DNA of 64,000 bases. Source: Malachius bipustulatus. Lineage: Eukaryota > Arthropoda > Insecta > Coleoptera > Melyridae. Numbering within the stretch: the first letter of the stretch is position 1; every line of letters starts with the position of its first letter. The position numbers were made by a program, and so were the translations under genes. The DNA is taken from the NCBI GenBank assembly GCA_910589415.1, contig OU342630.1, positions 20,183,867 through 20,247,866 of the forward strand. Direction: 5' to 3'. The notes beneath the pieces were generated by a model, which searched no databases, was not told the DNA's origin, and was given only the letters and a program-made list of their open reading frames with translations. Below are positions 12,733 to 23,285 of this stretch, piece after piece.

Positions 12733-14670
12733 CTAGGCCTCCAGTTTTGCCAACAGTCCATCATGCCAAACACGGTCGAAAGCTCTAGAAATATCTAGCG
12801 CAACCCCTCGAGACTCCCCATGGTGCTCGACTGCGCTGTTCCACAGCTCGGTGACGTAAGTGAGGAGATCACCAGTTGACCTCTGTTTGCGGAATCCGTA
12901 TTGGCGGTCGCTGATTATATTAGCTCCTTCCAAGTATTTTAAAAGATGTTGGTTAATAGCTTTCTCCATAATCTTGGATATTACTGAAAGCAGTGCCACT
13001 GGTCGATAGTTACTTGGTGTAGTCTTTTTGCCTTTCTTGGGAATAGGTTGGATCTGTGCACATTTCCAGCAAGAAGGAAATATTCCCTTTTTATACGACA
13101 AGTTGAAAAGTCGGCAGAAAACAGATGACAGCTCAGTGGCGCATTTTTTTATTACGATAACAGGTACGTCATCGGGCCCAGAAGCTTTGTTTGGGTCTAA
13201 GGCTAATATAATGCTCTTTATGACACGCTGTCGGAAAACAATGTCTGACATTTTCGTCTTCACGGAAGGGATCATTGGCGGAGTTCTTCCATGAAAGTCG
13301 ACGGAAGAGTATGAAGAAAAGACTCCCGCCAACAAGTTTGCCTTCTCAGTAGCCGTGGATGCGATAGTCCCATCTGTCCGTGTAAGTGGTGGAATCGTGG
13401 ATCTGGTGAAGTTCTGGCTGACTGCCTTAGTTACAGACCAAAAAGATTTCGAACCGTTAGGGCAGGAGAGAAGTTTGTTCCTAATTCTTTGGTTGTGAGT
13501 TTCCTTGGTTTGATCTATTATTTCTTTGCATCTGTTTCGAGCAAGGATGAAATTGTGATGGTTTATGCCGTCGGGGCTCTCTCGCCATTGGCTAAAAGCC
13601 AGTTGTTTGAAAGCGACAGCTTCCTTGCATCTTTTGTTGAACCAAGGTTTGCTGTTTGAGGGCTGTTTTTTTGAAAAGGGAATGTAGGCTTCCATGCCTG
13701 TTAGGATGACTTGAGCAACTTCCCTAGCACAAACAGATGGATCATTAGAGCCGAAACAAACACTCCTCCATGGAAAATCTCGATAATATTCCCTGAGTTC
13801 TTCCCATTTAGCAGATCTGTAGTGCCAGACTACACGAGGTTTACTTGCTTCTTTAACACTAGTAATTGGTAGGACACAAGATGTTGAGACGAGTTTATGA
13901 TCTGAGGAACCTAGTGGGGCTTTCACCGTGATAGTATACATTTGAGGGTTCGTGGTCAAAAACAGATCCAACAGGCTAGCGAATTCTCCCTCGCGATCGG
14001 GAATGCGTGTTGGTTCATCAACGAGCTGGGTAAAACCACAGCTGATCGCAAACGATTCCGCTTCACGGCCTTCTTCATCAGTGAAGTTTGAGTATTTAAG
14101 CCAGTTGATGTTATGTACATTAAAATCACCCAAGATGGATATCTCAGCTTTGGGGTAGTTTATCTGTATGAAGTCAACAGTCTTTGTCAGGGACAAAAAA
14201 AGTGTCCTATACTGTGAATCGCTGGGTGGTCGGTATAAACAACAGATAAATCTCGTCGTTTGTCGGTCTGTTATTCTAAGCCACATGACGTCAAAGTCAT
14301 TGGGCTCAAAGTCTTCCTCACGTTGGCATGAGAGGTCACTTCTGACGAAAATGCCAATTCCGAAGTTACGTTTAAATCGGGAATGAAAGTCATATCCTTG
14401 ATGGAGATAATTAACTGTGCTTGACGACGCTTGGACTTTTGTTTCGCACAGTGCTAGAATGTGAGGTTTATTTGTCTGAAGATAATGGTGTACTGAATTG
14501 ATATTCGTGTTTAAACCTCTAATATTACAAAAGTCGACTATGAATTTTTCCATTCTGGAGGTGTTATTTTTCTTTCTCCTGCATGAATGTGCCCCTGGAT
14601 TAGCCCCCGCCCGGAGATCCGAATGGGGGGTCGTTTTAACTTCGGAAAATTTTAATCCCGGGAACGCCAT
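12733..14670 (-). CDS. LINE endonuclease and N-terminal half of reverse transcriptase
   Basis: The frame is 645 codons; the natural start is probably Met40 (about 14553), since residues 1-39 read like UTR. The apurinic-like endonuclease runs from about 41 to 270: FCNIRGL (N49), LCETK (E76), GDFNVHNINW (D182, N184) and SSDHK (D257, H258). This set of acidic and His residues nicks target DNA in APE-type LINEs. A linker follows, then the RT with DPNKASGPDDVP, SNYRPVALLSV, QYGFRKQRST and motif A LDISRAFD. The frame then meets an in-frame TAG at 12733-12735 and resumes in the same frame with MPEKFCLWLASYLGD. The stop falls inside the RT, so this copy cannot make active enzyme. Confidence 0.93.
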   Translation of the reverse strand: MAFPGLKFSEVKTTPHSDLRAGANPGAHSCRRKKNNTSRMEKFIVDFCNIRGLNTNINSVHHYLQTNKPHILALCETKVQASSSTVNYLHQGYDFHSRFKRNFGIGIFVRSDLSCQREEDFEPNDFDVMWLRITDRQTTRFICCLYRPPSDSQYRTLFLSLTKTVDFIQINYPKAEISILGDFNVHNINWLKYSNFTDEEGREAESFAISCGFTQLVDEPTRIPDREGEFASLLDLFLTTNPQMYTITVKAPLGSSDHKLVSTSCVLPITSVKEASKPRVVWHYRSAKWEELREYYRDFPWRSVCFGSNDPSVCAREVAQVILTGMEAYIPFSKKQPSNSKPWFNKRCKEAVAFKQLAFSQWRESPDGINHHNFILARNRCKEIIDQTKETHNQRIRNKLLSCPNGSKSFWSVTKAVSQNFTRSTIPPLTRTDGTIASTATEKANLLAGVFSSYSSVDFHGRTPPMIPSVKTKMSDIVFRQRVIKSIILALDPNKASGPDDVPVIVIKKCATELSSVFCRLFNLSYKKGIFPSCWKCAQIQPIPKKGKKTTPSNYRPVALLSVISKIMEKAINQHLLKYLEGANIISDRQYGFRKQRSTGDLLTYVTELWNSAVEHHGESRGVALDISRAFDRVWHDGLLAKLEA

Positions 14671-15165
14671 CCATGCATATTATTATTGTGTCTTACCCCA
14701 TGGACCGGAATCTCTGGCACAGCAACGAAACGTCAACTCTTTAAAGCAACTTCACGCCGCCTAAACCAGAAAGATGGTATCGCACCGGGCGAGGCTGTGT
14801 GGGTTCAATGTCCTCTACCATCTGATTTGCTAGTTTTGGTCAGCCCCAGGGTATCTTATTGCCCCGGTGTCATCTATATAGACGACATTCCCCTATTCGC
14901 CACCCGGGGAGGCTCCCGATGGGGGATATTCAAATATACTATATTAGGGGTCAATTACCGCTCGATCTATTTAGGGTCGCAGGTTTTCTATTTCAATCAA
15001 TCCCTGTGACTATTAATTTAACACCTAGACAACGCTCAAATTGTTCTTACTGAAAGTAGTTGGTCTCAAAGGATATCCTGTTGGTGACCAAATCTTTTTT
15101 TTTGTGTCACGTTTGACAATTATTTAGGATCTAAGCATTAGTTTCAAATGATAAATTTTCTAATA
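14671..15165. other. Possible 5' UTR of the LINE plus unassigned sequence
   Basis: 14671-14950 is GC-richer than its surroundings and could be the 5' leader of the minus-strand LINE. Plus-strand open frames (14498-15053) overlap it and show no motif. Confidence 0.35.
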
Positions 15166-15346
15166 CAGCAAGAGCCCGCGACTGCCAGACCTTCGTTATT
15201 TTATAAAAGCTAAGTTTCTATGCGCATGTCCTCAACACAAGTAGACACAATGCAGTGAGTATGAAGTTTGGATCATCGTGATTTTGACAGGTAACAGCCG
15301 AGGTAACAGTTGAAGAAGGTGTAATATTCTAAATCACTCCTCAAAA

Positions 15347-15491
15347 ACTCAATTCTACAGTATAGAGGAATTTATGGATTGTCAATTTATTGACCTTGAC
15401 TCTTAGTTTTAGTAGCTTGATAATTTTGTCTGACGTGTGTAAAACTATATTGTTGCTAACACTAAATATGTATAAATAAATAAATAAATAA
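15347..15491 (+). mobile_element. Short 5'-truncated LINE tail with (TAAA)n
   Basis: Comparison with the opposite arm (CTCCTCAAAATATTTGAAG) shows a foreign ~145 bp inserted after CTCCTCAAAA. It ends in TAAATAAATAAATAAA, the tail type of many LINEs. There is no coding sequence left. Confidence 0.65.
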
Positions 15492-15939
15492 AATATTTGA
15501 AGTATAAAGTTTATTTTCGTTTAAACTTGAAGGACATGTAGGCAATGTAGAAAATGCAAAACTAGGCGAAAAATTACTTGTAGACATGAGTCGTTGAAGC
15601 TTTAGTTTTCGAGATACAGGATGTTAAAATTCTTTGAAAAATTTAATATTTTTTGGCTATCTGCAAACTGGCTGATCAGAATAACTCGAAATTTTTGACA
15701 GTTGTTGTACTAACTGAAGTACATGATTTGATACTCCCAACAAACAATTTTAATCCAGCGGCGGAGATCTGGGGTGTCGTTACCTTTTTTAAAATAATGT
15801 ATATGCCACTGACTTTAATGGAAATATAACATTTTTGATAGATACCTCATGTTGTTTAGAGGAGAAAAGTCACCTTAAATTTTTGTTGTATGACGAACTG
15901 TTTCCAAAATACTTCACAATGTAGGAAACCGTAGGTAGG

Positions 15940-16758
15940 TACAGGGTGATTCATTATAATGTCGCCCCCCTTTAACTTTGTTATTTCATGTGTCTCAAAA
16001 AAATTAAAAGTAGGGTTATGTAGGTGCTAAAAAAGACTTTTTTATACGTATAACAAAAATATGAAAATAGATCAGTATACAGGGAAAACCAAAAATTTAA
16101 TTTTTTTTTCAATGGAACACCCTATATATGAATTTATTTTTCGATTCCTCGTAAAATTCTAAGCATAATTTATATAACATACCGTATACCTAAATTCAAT
16201 AGTTTCTGAAATATTCGCATTTGAAACTATTTAAAAAACCGTGTGTATAACTACCAAATTGAAAACCTCGATCATCTAAAAGATTTGATACGGATTAAAA
16301 TTAATAATTTAAATGAAAATAACCCAGAATTCATAACGGATTCATTGGGGAAAATGCGAACAACCCTTATAAACCCTTATAAAATGTGTTGAAAAAAATG
16401 GAGGCCCAGTAGAGCATTTTATTGTTAGATTTCTTGATTTGCAACAGGTGTTTTATAAAATATTTGATGATGTTTCAAATGCGAATATTTCAGAAGCCTT
16501 TGAATTTAGGTATACGGTATGTTATATAAGTTATGCTTAGAATTTTACGAGGAATCGAAAAATAAATTCATATATAGGGTGATCCATTGAAAAAAAAATA
16601 AATTTTTGGTTTTCCCTGTATACTGATCTACTTTCAAATTTTTGTTACACGTATAAAAAAGCCTTTTTTAGCACCTACATAACCCCACTTTTAATTTTTT
16701 TGGGACACATGAAATAACAAAGTTAAAGGGGGGCGACATTATAATGAATCACCCTGTA
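15940..16758. mobile_element. 0.8-kb palindromic MITE, CAGGGTG ends, TA target duplication
   Basis: Starts TACAGGGTGATTCATTATAA at 15940 and ends with its reverse complement, finishing CACCCTGTA at 16758. The two halves pair almost throughout (CCCTTTAACTTTG, TATACGGTATGTTATATAA and so on), with a central loop near 16320-16430. It sits in the centre of the larger palindrome. No open frame. Confidence 0.9.
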
Positions 16759-16884
16759 CATGGTACAAATAAGTAGGTACTTCCAGGAATAATAAGTAAA
16801 CAGTGCGTCATATAGCAAAAAAGTAAGGTGACTTTTCTGCGCTAAACAACCCCAGGTATATAAAAAATGTCACATTTCCATTAA

Positions 16885-16970
16885 GTTATTCCATTTCCAT
16901 TTAGTTAAAAATTTATAACTTTTGTCCTGTAATTGGAATTATTCTGTTGGGCAAATAAATTGTTATTATT
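16885..16970 (+). mobile_element. 86-bp LINE 3' tail with ATTAA target duplication
   Basis: Sequence absent from the opposite arm lies between two ATTAA copies (16880-16884 and 16971-16975). It ends AAATAAATTGTTATTATT, a typical Jockey-group 3' end. Confidence 0.65.
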
Positions 16971-17067
16971 ATTAAAGTCAGTGGCATAATACATTATTTT
17001 TAAAAAGGTAACGACATACCCACATCTTCGCCACTTGATTAAAATTCTTTGTTGCGAGTATCAAATC

Positions 17068-20000
17068 AGCTTCGTGAAGTGAGCCGGAAAAACTCGGGAA
17101 AACCAGATTGTTATAGCGCATTCGATTGACCATCGTTTGACCAGCTTTTGTTTTTGTGTAATTGGAAAAGGAAAAATTTCCGGCTAACTTCACAAAATTT
17201 CCAAATTGAGTAAATGGTGATGTTTAAATGCTAATTCGTTTGACCATCGTTTGACCAGGTTTGGTCACCCAATAATTTCGTTTGACCACGTCCAGGAAAA
17301 AAGATATGTTTTTTTTTTAATTTCCAATCCGGCCAACTTCACAATTTTTCAATTCTCTCTGGATAAGTCTGGAAGCTAAACGGTTTAATTTCGGGAGTCG
17401 TAGCCAGTTCACCCCGTTTGACCATCGTTTGACCAGGTTTGACCAACCAATAATTTCGTTTGATCACGTCCAGGTAAAAAGATATGATTTTTTTTTATTT
17501 CCAATCCTGCCAACTTCACAATTTTTCAATTCTCTCTGGAAGCTAAGCGGTTTGATTTCGGGAGTCGTAACTAGATCACCCCGTTTGACCATCGTTTGAC
17601 CAGGTTTGATAACCCAATAATTTCGTTTGACCACATCCAGGAAAAAAGATATGATTTTTTTTTTAATTTCCAATCCTGCCAACTTCACAATTTTTCAATT
17701 CTCTCTGGAAGCTAAACGGTTTAATTTCGGGAGTCGTAACTAGCCCACCCCGTTTGACCATCGTTTGACTAGGTTTGATCACCCAATAATTTCGTTTGAC
17801 CATGTCCAGGAAAAAAGATATGATTTTTTTTAATTTCTAATCCGGCCAATTTCACAATTTTACATTTCTCTCTGGAAGCTGGAACGGTTGAATTTCGGGA
17901 GTCGTAACTAGCTCACCCCGTTTGAGCATCGTTTGACCAGGTTTGATCAACCAATAATTTCGTTTGATCACGTCCAGGAAAAAAGATATGATTTTTTTTT
18001 AATTTCCGATCCGGCCAACTTCACAATTTTTCAATTCTCTCTGGAAGCTAAACGGTTTAATTTCGGGAGTCGTAGCCAGTTCACCCCGTTTGACCATCGT
18101 TTGACCAGGTTTGACCAACCAATAATTTCGTTTGATCACGTCCAGGTAAAAAGATATGATTTTTTTTTAATTTCCAATCCTGCCAACTTCACAATTTTTC
18201 AATTCTCTCTGGAAGCTAAGCGGTTTGATTTCGGGAGTCGTAACTAGATCACCCCATTTGACCATCGTTTGACCAGGTTTGATAACCCAATAATTTCGTT
18301 TGACCACATCCAGGAAAAAAGATATGATTTTTTTTTAATTTCCAATCCTGCCAACTTCACAATTTTTCAATTCTCTCTGGAAGCTAAACGGTTTAATTTC
18401 GGGAGTCGTAACTAGCCCACCCCGTTTGACCATCGTTTGACTAGGTTTGATCACCCAATAATTTCGTTTGACCATGTCCAGGAAAAAAGATATGATTTTT
18501 TTTTAATTTCCAATCCTGCCAACTTCACAATTTTTCAATTCTCTCTGGAAGCTAAACGGTTTAATTTCGGGAGTCGTAACTAGCCCACCCCGTTTGACCA
18601 TCGTTTGACTAGGTTTGATCACCCAATAATTTCGTTTGACCATGTCCAGGAAAAAAATATGATTTTTTTTAATTTCTAATCCGGCCAATTTCACAATTTT
18701 ACATTTCTCTCTGGAAGCTGGAACGGTTGAATTAGTCGTAACTAGCTCACCCCGTTTGAGCATCGTTTGACCAGGTTTGATCAACCAATAATTTCGTTTG
18801 ACCATGTCCAGGAAAAAAGATATGATTTTTTTTAATTTCTAATCCGGCCAATTTCACAATTTTACATTTCTCTCTGGAAGCTGGAACGGTTGAATTTCGG
18901 GAGTCGTAACTAGCTCACCCCGTTTGAGCATCGTTTGACCAGGTTTGATCAACCAATAATTTCGTTTGATCACGTCCAGGAAAAAAGATATGATTTTTTT
19001 TAATTTCTAATCCGGCCAACTTCACAATTTTTCAATTCTCTCTGGAAGCTAAACGGTTTAATTTCGGGAGTCGTAGCCAGTTCACCCCGTTTGACCATCG
19101 TTTGACCAGGTTTGGCCAATCAATAATTTCGTTTGATCACGTCCAGGAAAAAGATATGATTTTTTTTTTAATTTCCGATCCGGCCAACTTCACAATTTTT
19201 CAATTCTCTCTGGAAGCTAAGCGGTTTGATTTCGGGAGTCGTAACTAGATCACCCCGTTTGACCATCGTTTGACCAGGTTTGATAACCCAATAATTTCGT
19301 TTGACCACATCCAGGAAAAAAGATATGATTTTTTTTTAATTTCCAATCCTGCCAACTTCACAATTTTTCAATTCTCTCTGGAAGCTAAACGGTTTAATTT
19401 CGGGAGTCGTAACTAGCCCACCCCGTTTGACCATCGTTTGACTAGGTTTGATCACCCAATAATTTCGTTTGACCATGTCCAGGAAAAAAGATATGATTTT
19501 TTTTAATTTCTAATCCGGCCAATTTCACAATTTTACATTTCTCTCTGGAAGCTGGAACGGTTGAATTTCGGGAGTCGTAACTAGCTCACCCCGTTTGAGC
19601 ATCGTTTGACCAGGTTTGATCAACCAATAATTTCGTTTGATCACGTCCAGGAAAAAAGATATGATTTTTTTTTAATTTCCGATCCGGCCAACTTCACAAT
19701 TTTTCAATTCTCTCTGGAAGCTAAACGGTTTAATTTCGGGAGTCGTAGCCAGTTCACCCCGTTTGACCATCGTTTGACCAGGTTTGGCCAACCAATATTT
19801 TCGTTTGATCACGTCCAGGAAAAAAGATATGATTTTTTTAAATTTCCGATCCGGCCAACTTCATTTAATATTTCAATTCTCACTGGAAGCTAAACGGATT
19901 GATTAGCTGATTGATTGGAACCTGGTCAAACGATAGTCAACCGGGGGAGCTAGTTACGACTCCCGAAATCAAACCGTTTAGCTTCCAGAGAAAATTGAAA

Positions 20001-20288
20001 AATTGTGAAGTTGGCCGGATCGGAAATTTTAAAAAATCATATCTTTTTTCCTGGACGTGGTCAAACGAAATTATTGGGTGGTCAAACCTGGTCAAACGAT
20101 GGTCAAACGAATTAGCATTTAAACATCACCATTTACTCAATTTGGAAATTTCGTGAAGTTAGCCGGAAATTTTTCTTCTTGCAATTACACAAAAACAAAA
20201 GGTGGTCAAACGTGGTCAAACGATGGTCAATCGAATGCGCTATAGCAATCTGGTTTTCCCGAGTTTTTCCGGCTTACTTCACGAAGCT
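17068..20288. repeat. Fold-back array of about 16 satellite units with an inverted partial copy
   Basis: From about 17215 to 19905 a ~170-bp unit is repeated head to tail. Each unit carries GTTTGACCATCGTTTGACCAG, ATAATTTCGTTTGA, GTCCAGGAAAAAAGATATGA, GCCAACTTCACAATTTTTCA, CTCTCTGGAAGCTAAACGG and TTCGGGAGTCGTAACTAG. Around 19915 the orientation flips, and 19921-20288 holds about two units in reverse. The outermost ~230 bp (17068-17300) are the reverse complement of 20050-20288, ending in AGCTTCGTGAAG / CTTCACGAAGCT. Open frames of about 70-105 codons in the array are by-products. Confidence 0.93.
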
Positions 20289-20868
20289 TATCAAAATGAT
20301 GCTATAAAAATCATCGGTGAAGTTGCTCCCGTAAGAGTTCTCCCTGGAAGGTCCAAAGACGGCACCCATTGTAGACATTGTTCTAACAATGAGAAATTCG
20401 TTTGTGAAACTTTGCCACATGTTCTTGGATCATGTCCTTTTAGTGAACGATTACGCAATCACCGTCATCATACAGTCCGAAATATGATAGCAGATGCTTT
20501 ACGAATAAAAGGACTTGAAGTTTTTGAAGAAGTAACTTGTTTAGAAAATATGGGAAGTACACGTAGAGTAGACATTCTTGCAATTGATAAAAAAAAGAAC
20601 ATAGGTTGGATTATAGACCCAACTATACGGTTTGAAATTGACGAAAAACAACCTATGAACGTTAACCTAGAAAAACAATTAATCTATAATCAAACAATTG
20701 ATTTCTTTAAAAAATCATACAAATTAAATAGTATTGAAGTAATAGGTATATTTATTGGTGCTCGGGGAACAATCACGAATTTTTTTAAAGATTTTTGTCA
20801 TAAATTTGGACTACATTCAAAATTATTAAAATCAATAGCAATCATCACCTTAAAAAAATCCATTTATA
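20289..20868 (+). pseudogene. C-terminal end of an R2-like non-LTR retrotransposon (zinc knuckle plus restriction-like endonuclease)
   Basis: The open frame runs 20202-20876, but homology-like sequence begins just after the satellite arm (NDAIKII). Numbered from 20202, it shows C57-x2-C60-x12-H73-x4-C78, the CCHC knuckle of R2/NeSL-type proteins. RRVDILAID follows, with D124 and D139 (IIDPTIRFE) matching the R-x-D...D core of the restriction-like endonuclease; the common P or A before the first D is V here. Then come IGARGTI and KFGL, typical of the C-terminus. RT and N-terminal parts are missing. A MITE at 20869 cuts off the last residues and supplies a premature stop. Confidence 0.85.
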
Positions 20869-22061
20869 CAAGGTGATTCAGTAATGAGTACCATAAATGA
20901 TACGGGGTGTACCTACTGTCAAAATAATACGAAAACCAAGAATAACTTTTTTTCCAAAAGTGCTTCCCTAACAAGATACAGGGTGTGAAAGGGTCGATTT
21001 GGAAAACACTTATTTGATCGTATCTTCTAACTGGGTTGAACTATTTAATTCATTTTTGGTAGACATCTACTACATAATAAGGACCGTAAACGGACAAAAT
21101 TTTGTCGCATTTGAACAATCCAGTGGCGTAGAATTGGGGGTCATGTGACACTTTTTCCCCCCAAAAAAAAGTTGCTGTTGGGTTTTTTCCCATTTTTATT
21201 TGGTTTTTAGTATTATTGGTTCAAATACCACAAAAAAGGTACACTTGTTTCATTTGCCCAGAAGCGTCCGTTTCCGAGATATTCTGACTTGCGTGTAACT
21301 ATGTGAAATATTAAACTGCAAATAAAATTATCAAGGCGCCTTATTTATCAATAATTCACAATTAAAAAACTAACTTGTCAAAAAGTAAATTATCAAAAAA
21401 GCTAAAGACATGGAAAGGTTTTCTAATGGCGAGTAAAAAAAAAAAAAGTAAAAAAAAATTAAATTAAATTAAATTAAATTAAATTAAAGTAAAACTTACT
21501 TTAATTTTATTTTTATTATTTTTCAGTTAATTATAAACTTACGTAGGTAGATGTATTCGACTTTAAGTATTTTATTTGGTTGTTAATAAAACTTTTTCTG
21601 TGATAATTTTGCAACTTGGTATTTCACATAGTTACACGCAAGTCAGAATATCTCGGAAACGGACGCTTCTGGGCAAATGAAACAAGTGTACCTTTTTTGT
21701 GGTATTTGAACCAATAATACTAAAAACCAAATAAAAATGGGAAAAACCCAACAGCAACTTTTTTTTGGGGGGGAAAAAGTGTCACATGACCCCCAATTCT
21801 ACGCCACTGGATTGTTCAAATGCGACAAAATTTTGTCCGTTTACGGTCCTTATTATGTAGTAGATGTCTACCAAAAATGAATTAAATAGTTCAACCCAGT
21901 TAGAAGATACGATCAAATAAGTGTTTTCCAAATCGACCCTTTCACACCCTGTATCTTGTTAGGGAAGCAATTTTGGAAAAAAAGTTATTCTTGGTTTTCG
22001 TATTATTTTGACAGTAGGTACACCCCGTATCATTTATGGTACTCATTACTGAATCACCTTG
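20869..22061. mobile_element. 1.2-kb palindromic MITE, CAAGGTG ends, TA target duplication
   Basis: TA copies lie at 20867-20868 and 22062-22063. The ends CAAGGTGATTCAGTAATGAG and its reverse complement match, and the arms pair far inward (GATACAGGGTGTGAAAGGG, CAGTGGCGTAGAATTGGGGG). The centre near 21459-21487 holds a (TTAAA)n run. It interrupts the last codons and 3' UTR of the R2-like remnant. No coding sequence. Confidence 0.93.
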
Positions 22062-22223
22062 TATATTAAGACATCATTTATATAGTACATAGTAACTTAA
22101 TTATTAAAAAAAAAAATTTTATTGTATTATTATCAATGTTATTAAGTATTCTTTGTTTCTTACAACCCAGACTGTTGGGAAGATGTAATTTTATTAAATA
22201 GTTAATAAAATTTCTATATATAT
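22062..22223 (+). other. 3' UTR of the R2-like element
   Basis: Sequence between the MITE and the point where the outer palindrome resumes (ATGTACTACAATTATTAG at 22224). It ends in TTTCTATATATATAT. The junction is ambiguous by a few bases because of the AT repeat. There is no obvious long target duplication. Confidence 0.6.
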
Positions 22224-22772
22224 ATGTACTACAATTATTAGTACAACAACTGTCAAAAATTTGGAGTTATTTTGATCAGCTATAGTTTGTAGATATTCAA
22301 AAAATATAAAATTTTTCGAAGAATTTTAACATCCTGTACAAGAAATTTTTCGCCTATTTTTGCATTTCCTACATGCCCTTCAAGTTTAAACGAAAATAAG
22401 CTTCATACTTCAAATATTTTGAGGAGAGATTTTATACACCTTCTTCAGCTGTTACCTGCCAAAGCCATCACGATAATCCAAACGTCATAGTAGCTGCATT
22501 GTTCCTACCTGTATTGGGGACATGCGCACAGAAATTTCAGCTTTTACTCTCAGGATCTTAGTCTATAATGGTTCTTGTATTTAAAAGAACAAAATTATTA
22601 CAGTGCAAAAAATGTATGATAATGATAGGGGTCAGAATCATCTCATAGACCTTTTGAAGACAATTATTCTTATTTCATTGGACTCTTCCAACTGTTTTGA
22701 ACTGATTAGACAAGTTATTTTTAGGTATTAGTACCTACCTAATAATCAAACGTCAACATTTCATTCAGTATA

Positions 22773-23285
22773 CAGGGTGATTGATTGAAACGCCACATTA
22801 GAAAAAATTCGACTTCCAAATGATCTAGGAATCTGAAATTTGGAACTTAGGCAACATACCTAATAACGAGTCAAAATGAAATATTACCAAGATGGCAGCA
22901 CATTTAAAAATGGCGAAAGCAATGGCCATCTTTGTTTTTTTAAATGGGACACCCTATATTTTATTGGATTTTCAGATTGTCTGAGAAAATGTAATAACAA
23001 TAATGTTTATAGTTGCATTTTAAATTGAGTAGGCTATGAGTTATAAACAAGTGAAAATCGCAATTTTCCAACTTTAAACCCATTTACCACGAAAACGGCT
23101 CAAGATATCAGAAAACGGCTTACATGTCCCTATCTTAATTTTTTATCTGGTATCCTACTGTATAGTTTAAATGTTTATGCAGGGTGATGAAAAATCTGAT
23201 AAATTTCACCACCTTGTATAAACATTTCAACTGCATAATTGGATGCCTTATAAAAAGTTAAGATAGGAACAGATAGCCGATTCTT
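22773..23285. repeat. Palindromic TE family C, right end missing
   Basis: Begins TACAGGGTGATTGATTGAAA at 22771. It contains ATAAACAAGTGAAAATCG, AACGGCTTACATGTCC and an internal GCAGGGTGATGAAAAATC, then AAAAAGTTAAGATAGGAACA in the opposite orientation. The palindrome breaks near 23285. Related copies: 29455-29514 with 32544-32700, 34460-34698 and 56462-56785. Confidence 0.7.

Larger units (their letters stand above)
11690..14670 (-). mobile_element. Nearly full-length APE-RT LINE (CR1/Jockey-like group), broken
   Basis: One minus-strand element whose ORF2-like reading frame runs from about 14553 to a stop near 11737, followed by a short 3' UTR with an A-rich tract (T-rich on the plus strand near 11690). 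Upstream, to about 15050, is GC-richer sequence that may be its 5' UTR; no ORF1 was recognised. The coding region is damaged only by one TAG, one TAA and two small frameshifts. Confidence 0.85.
15166..22545. mobile_element. Large palindromic element split by several nested insertions
   Basis: The left arm (15166-15939) and right arm (16759-22545, minus insertions) are long inverted copies. Landmarks on the left are CTATGCGCATGTC, CTTGAAGGACATGTAG, TGATCAGAATAACTCG, GACAGTTGTTGTACTA, TGCCACTGACTTTAATGG and AGGAGAAAAGTCACCTTA. All reappear in reverse complement on the right, in order. The right arm is cut short near 22545. Related copies lie at 39945-40485 (one arm) and 41658-42593 (both arms). 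Removing the insertions listed separately gives an element of roughly 1.4-1.5 kb with no coding capacity. Confidence 0.85.

Noticed and set aside
17464..20156. Open frames of 70-105 codons in the satellite array
   Set aside because: Translations of a noncoding tandem repeat; the same peptides recur with each unit.
17068..20288. CRISPR-like array
   Set aside because: Units are contiguous ~170-bp satellites without unique spacers, in a eukaryotic transposon context.
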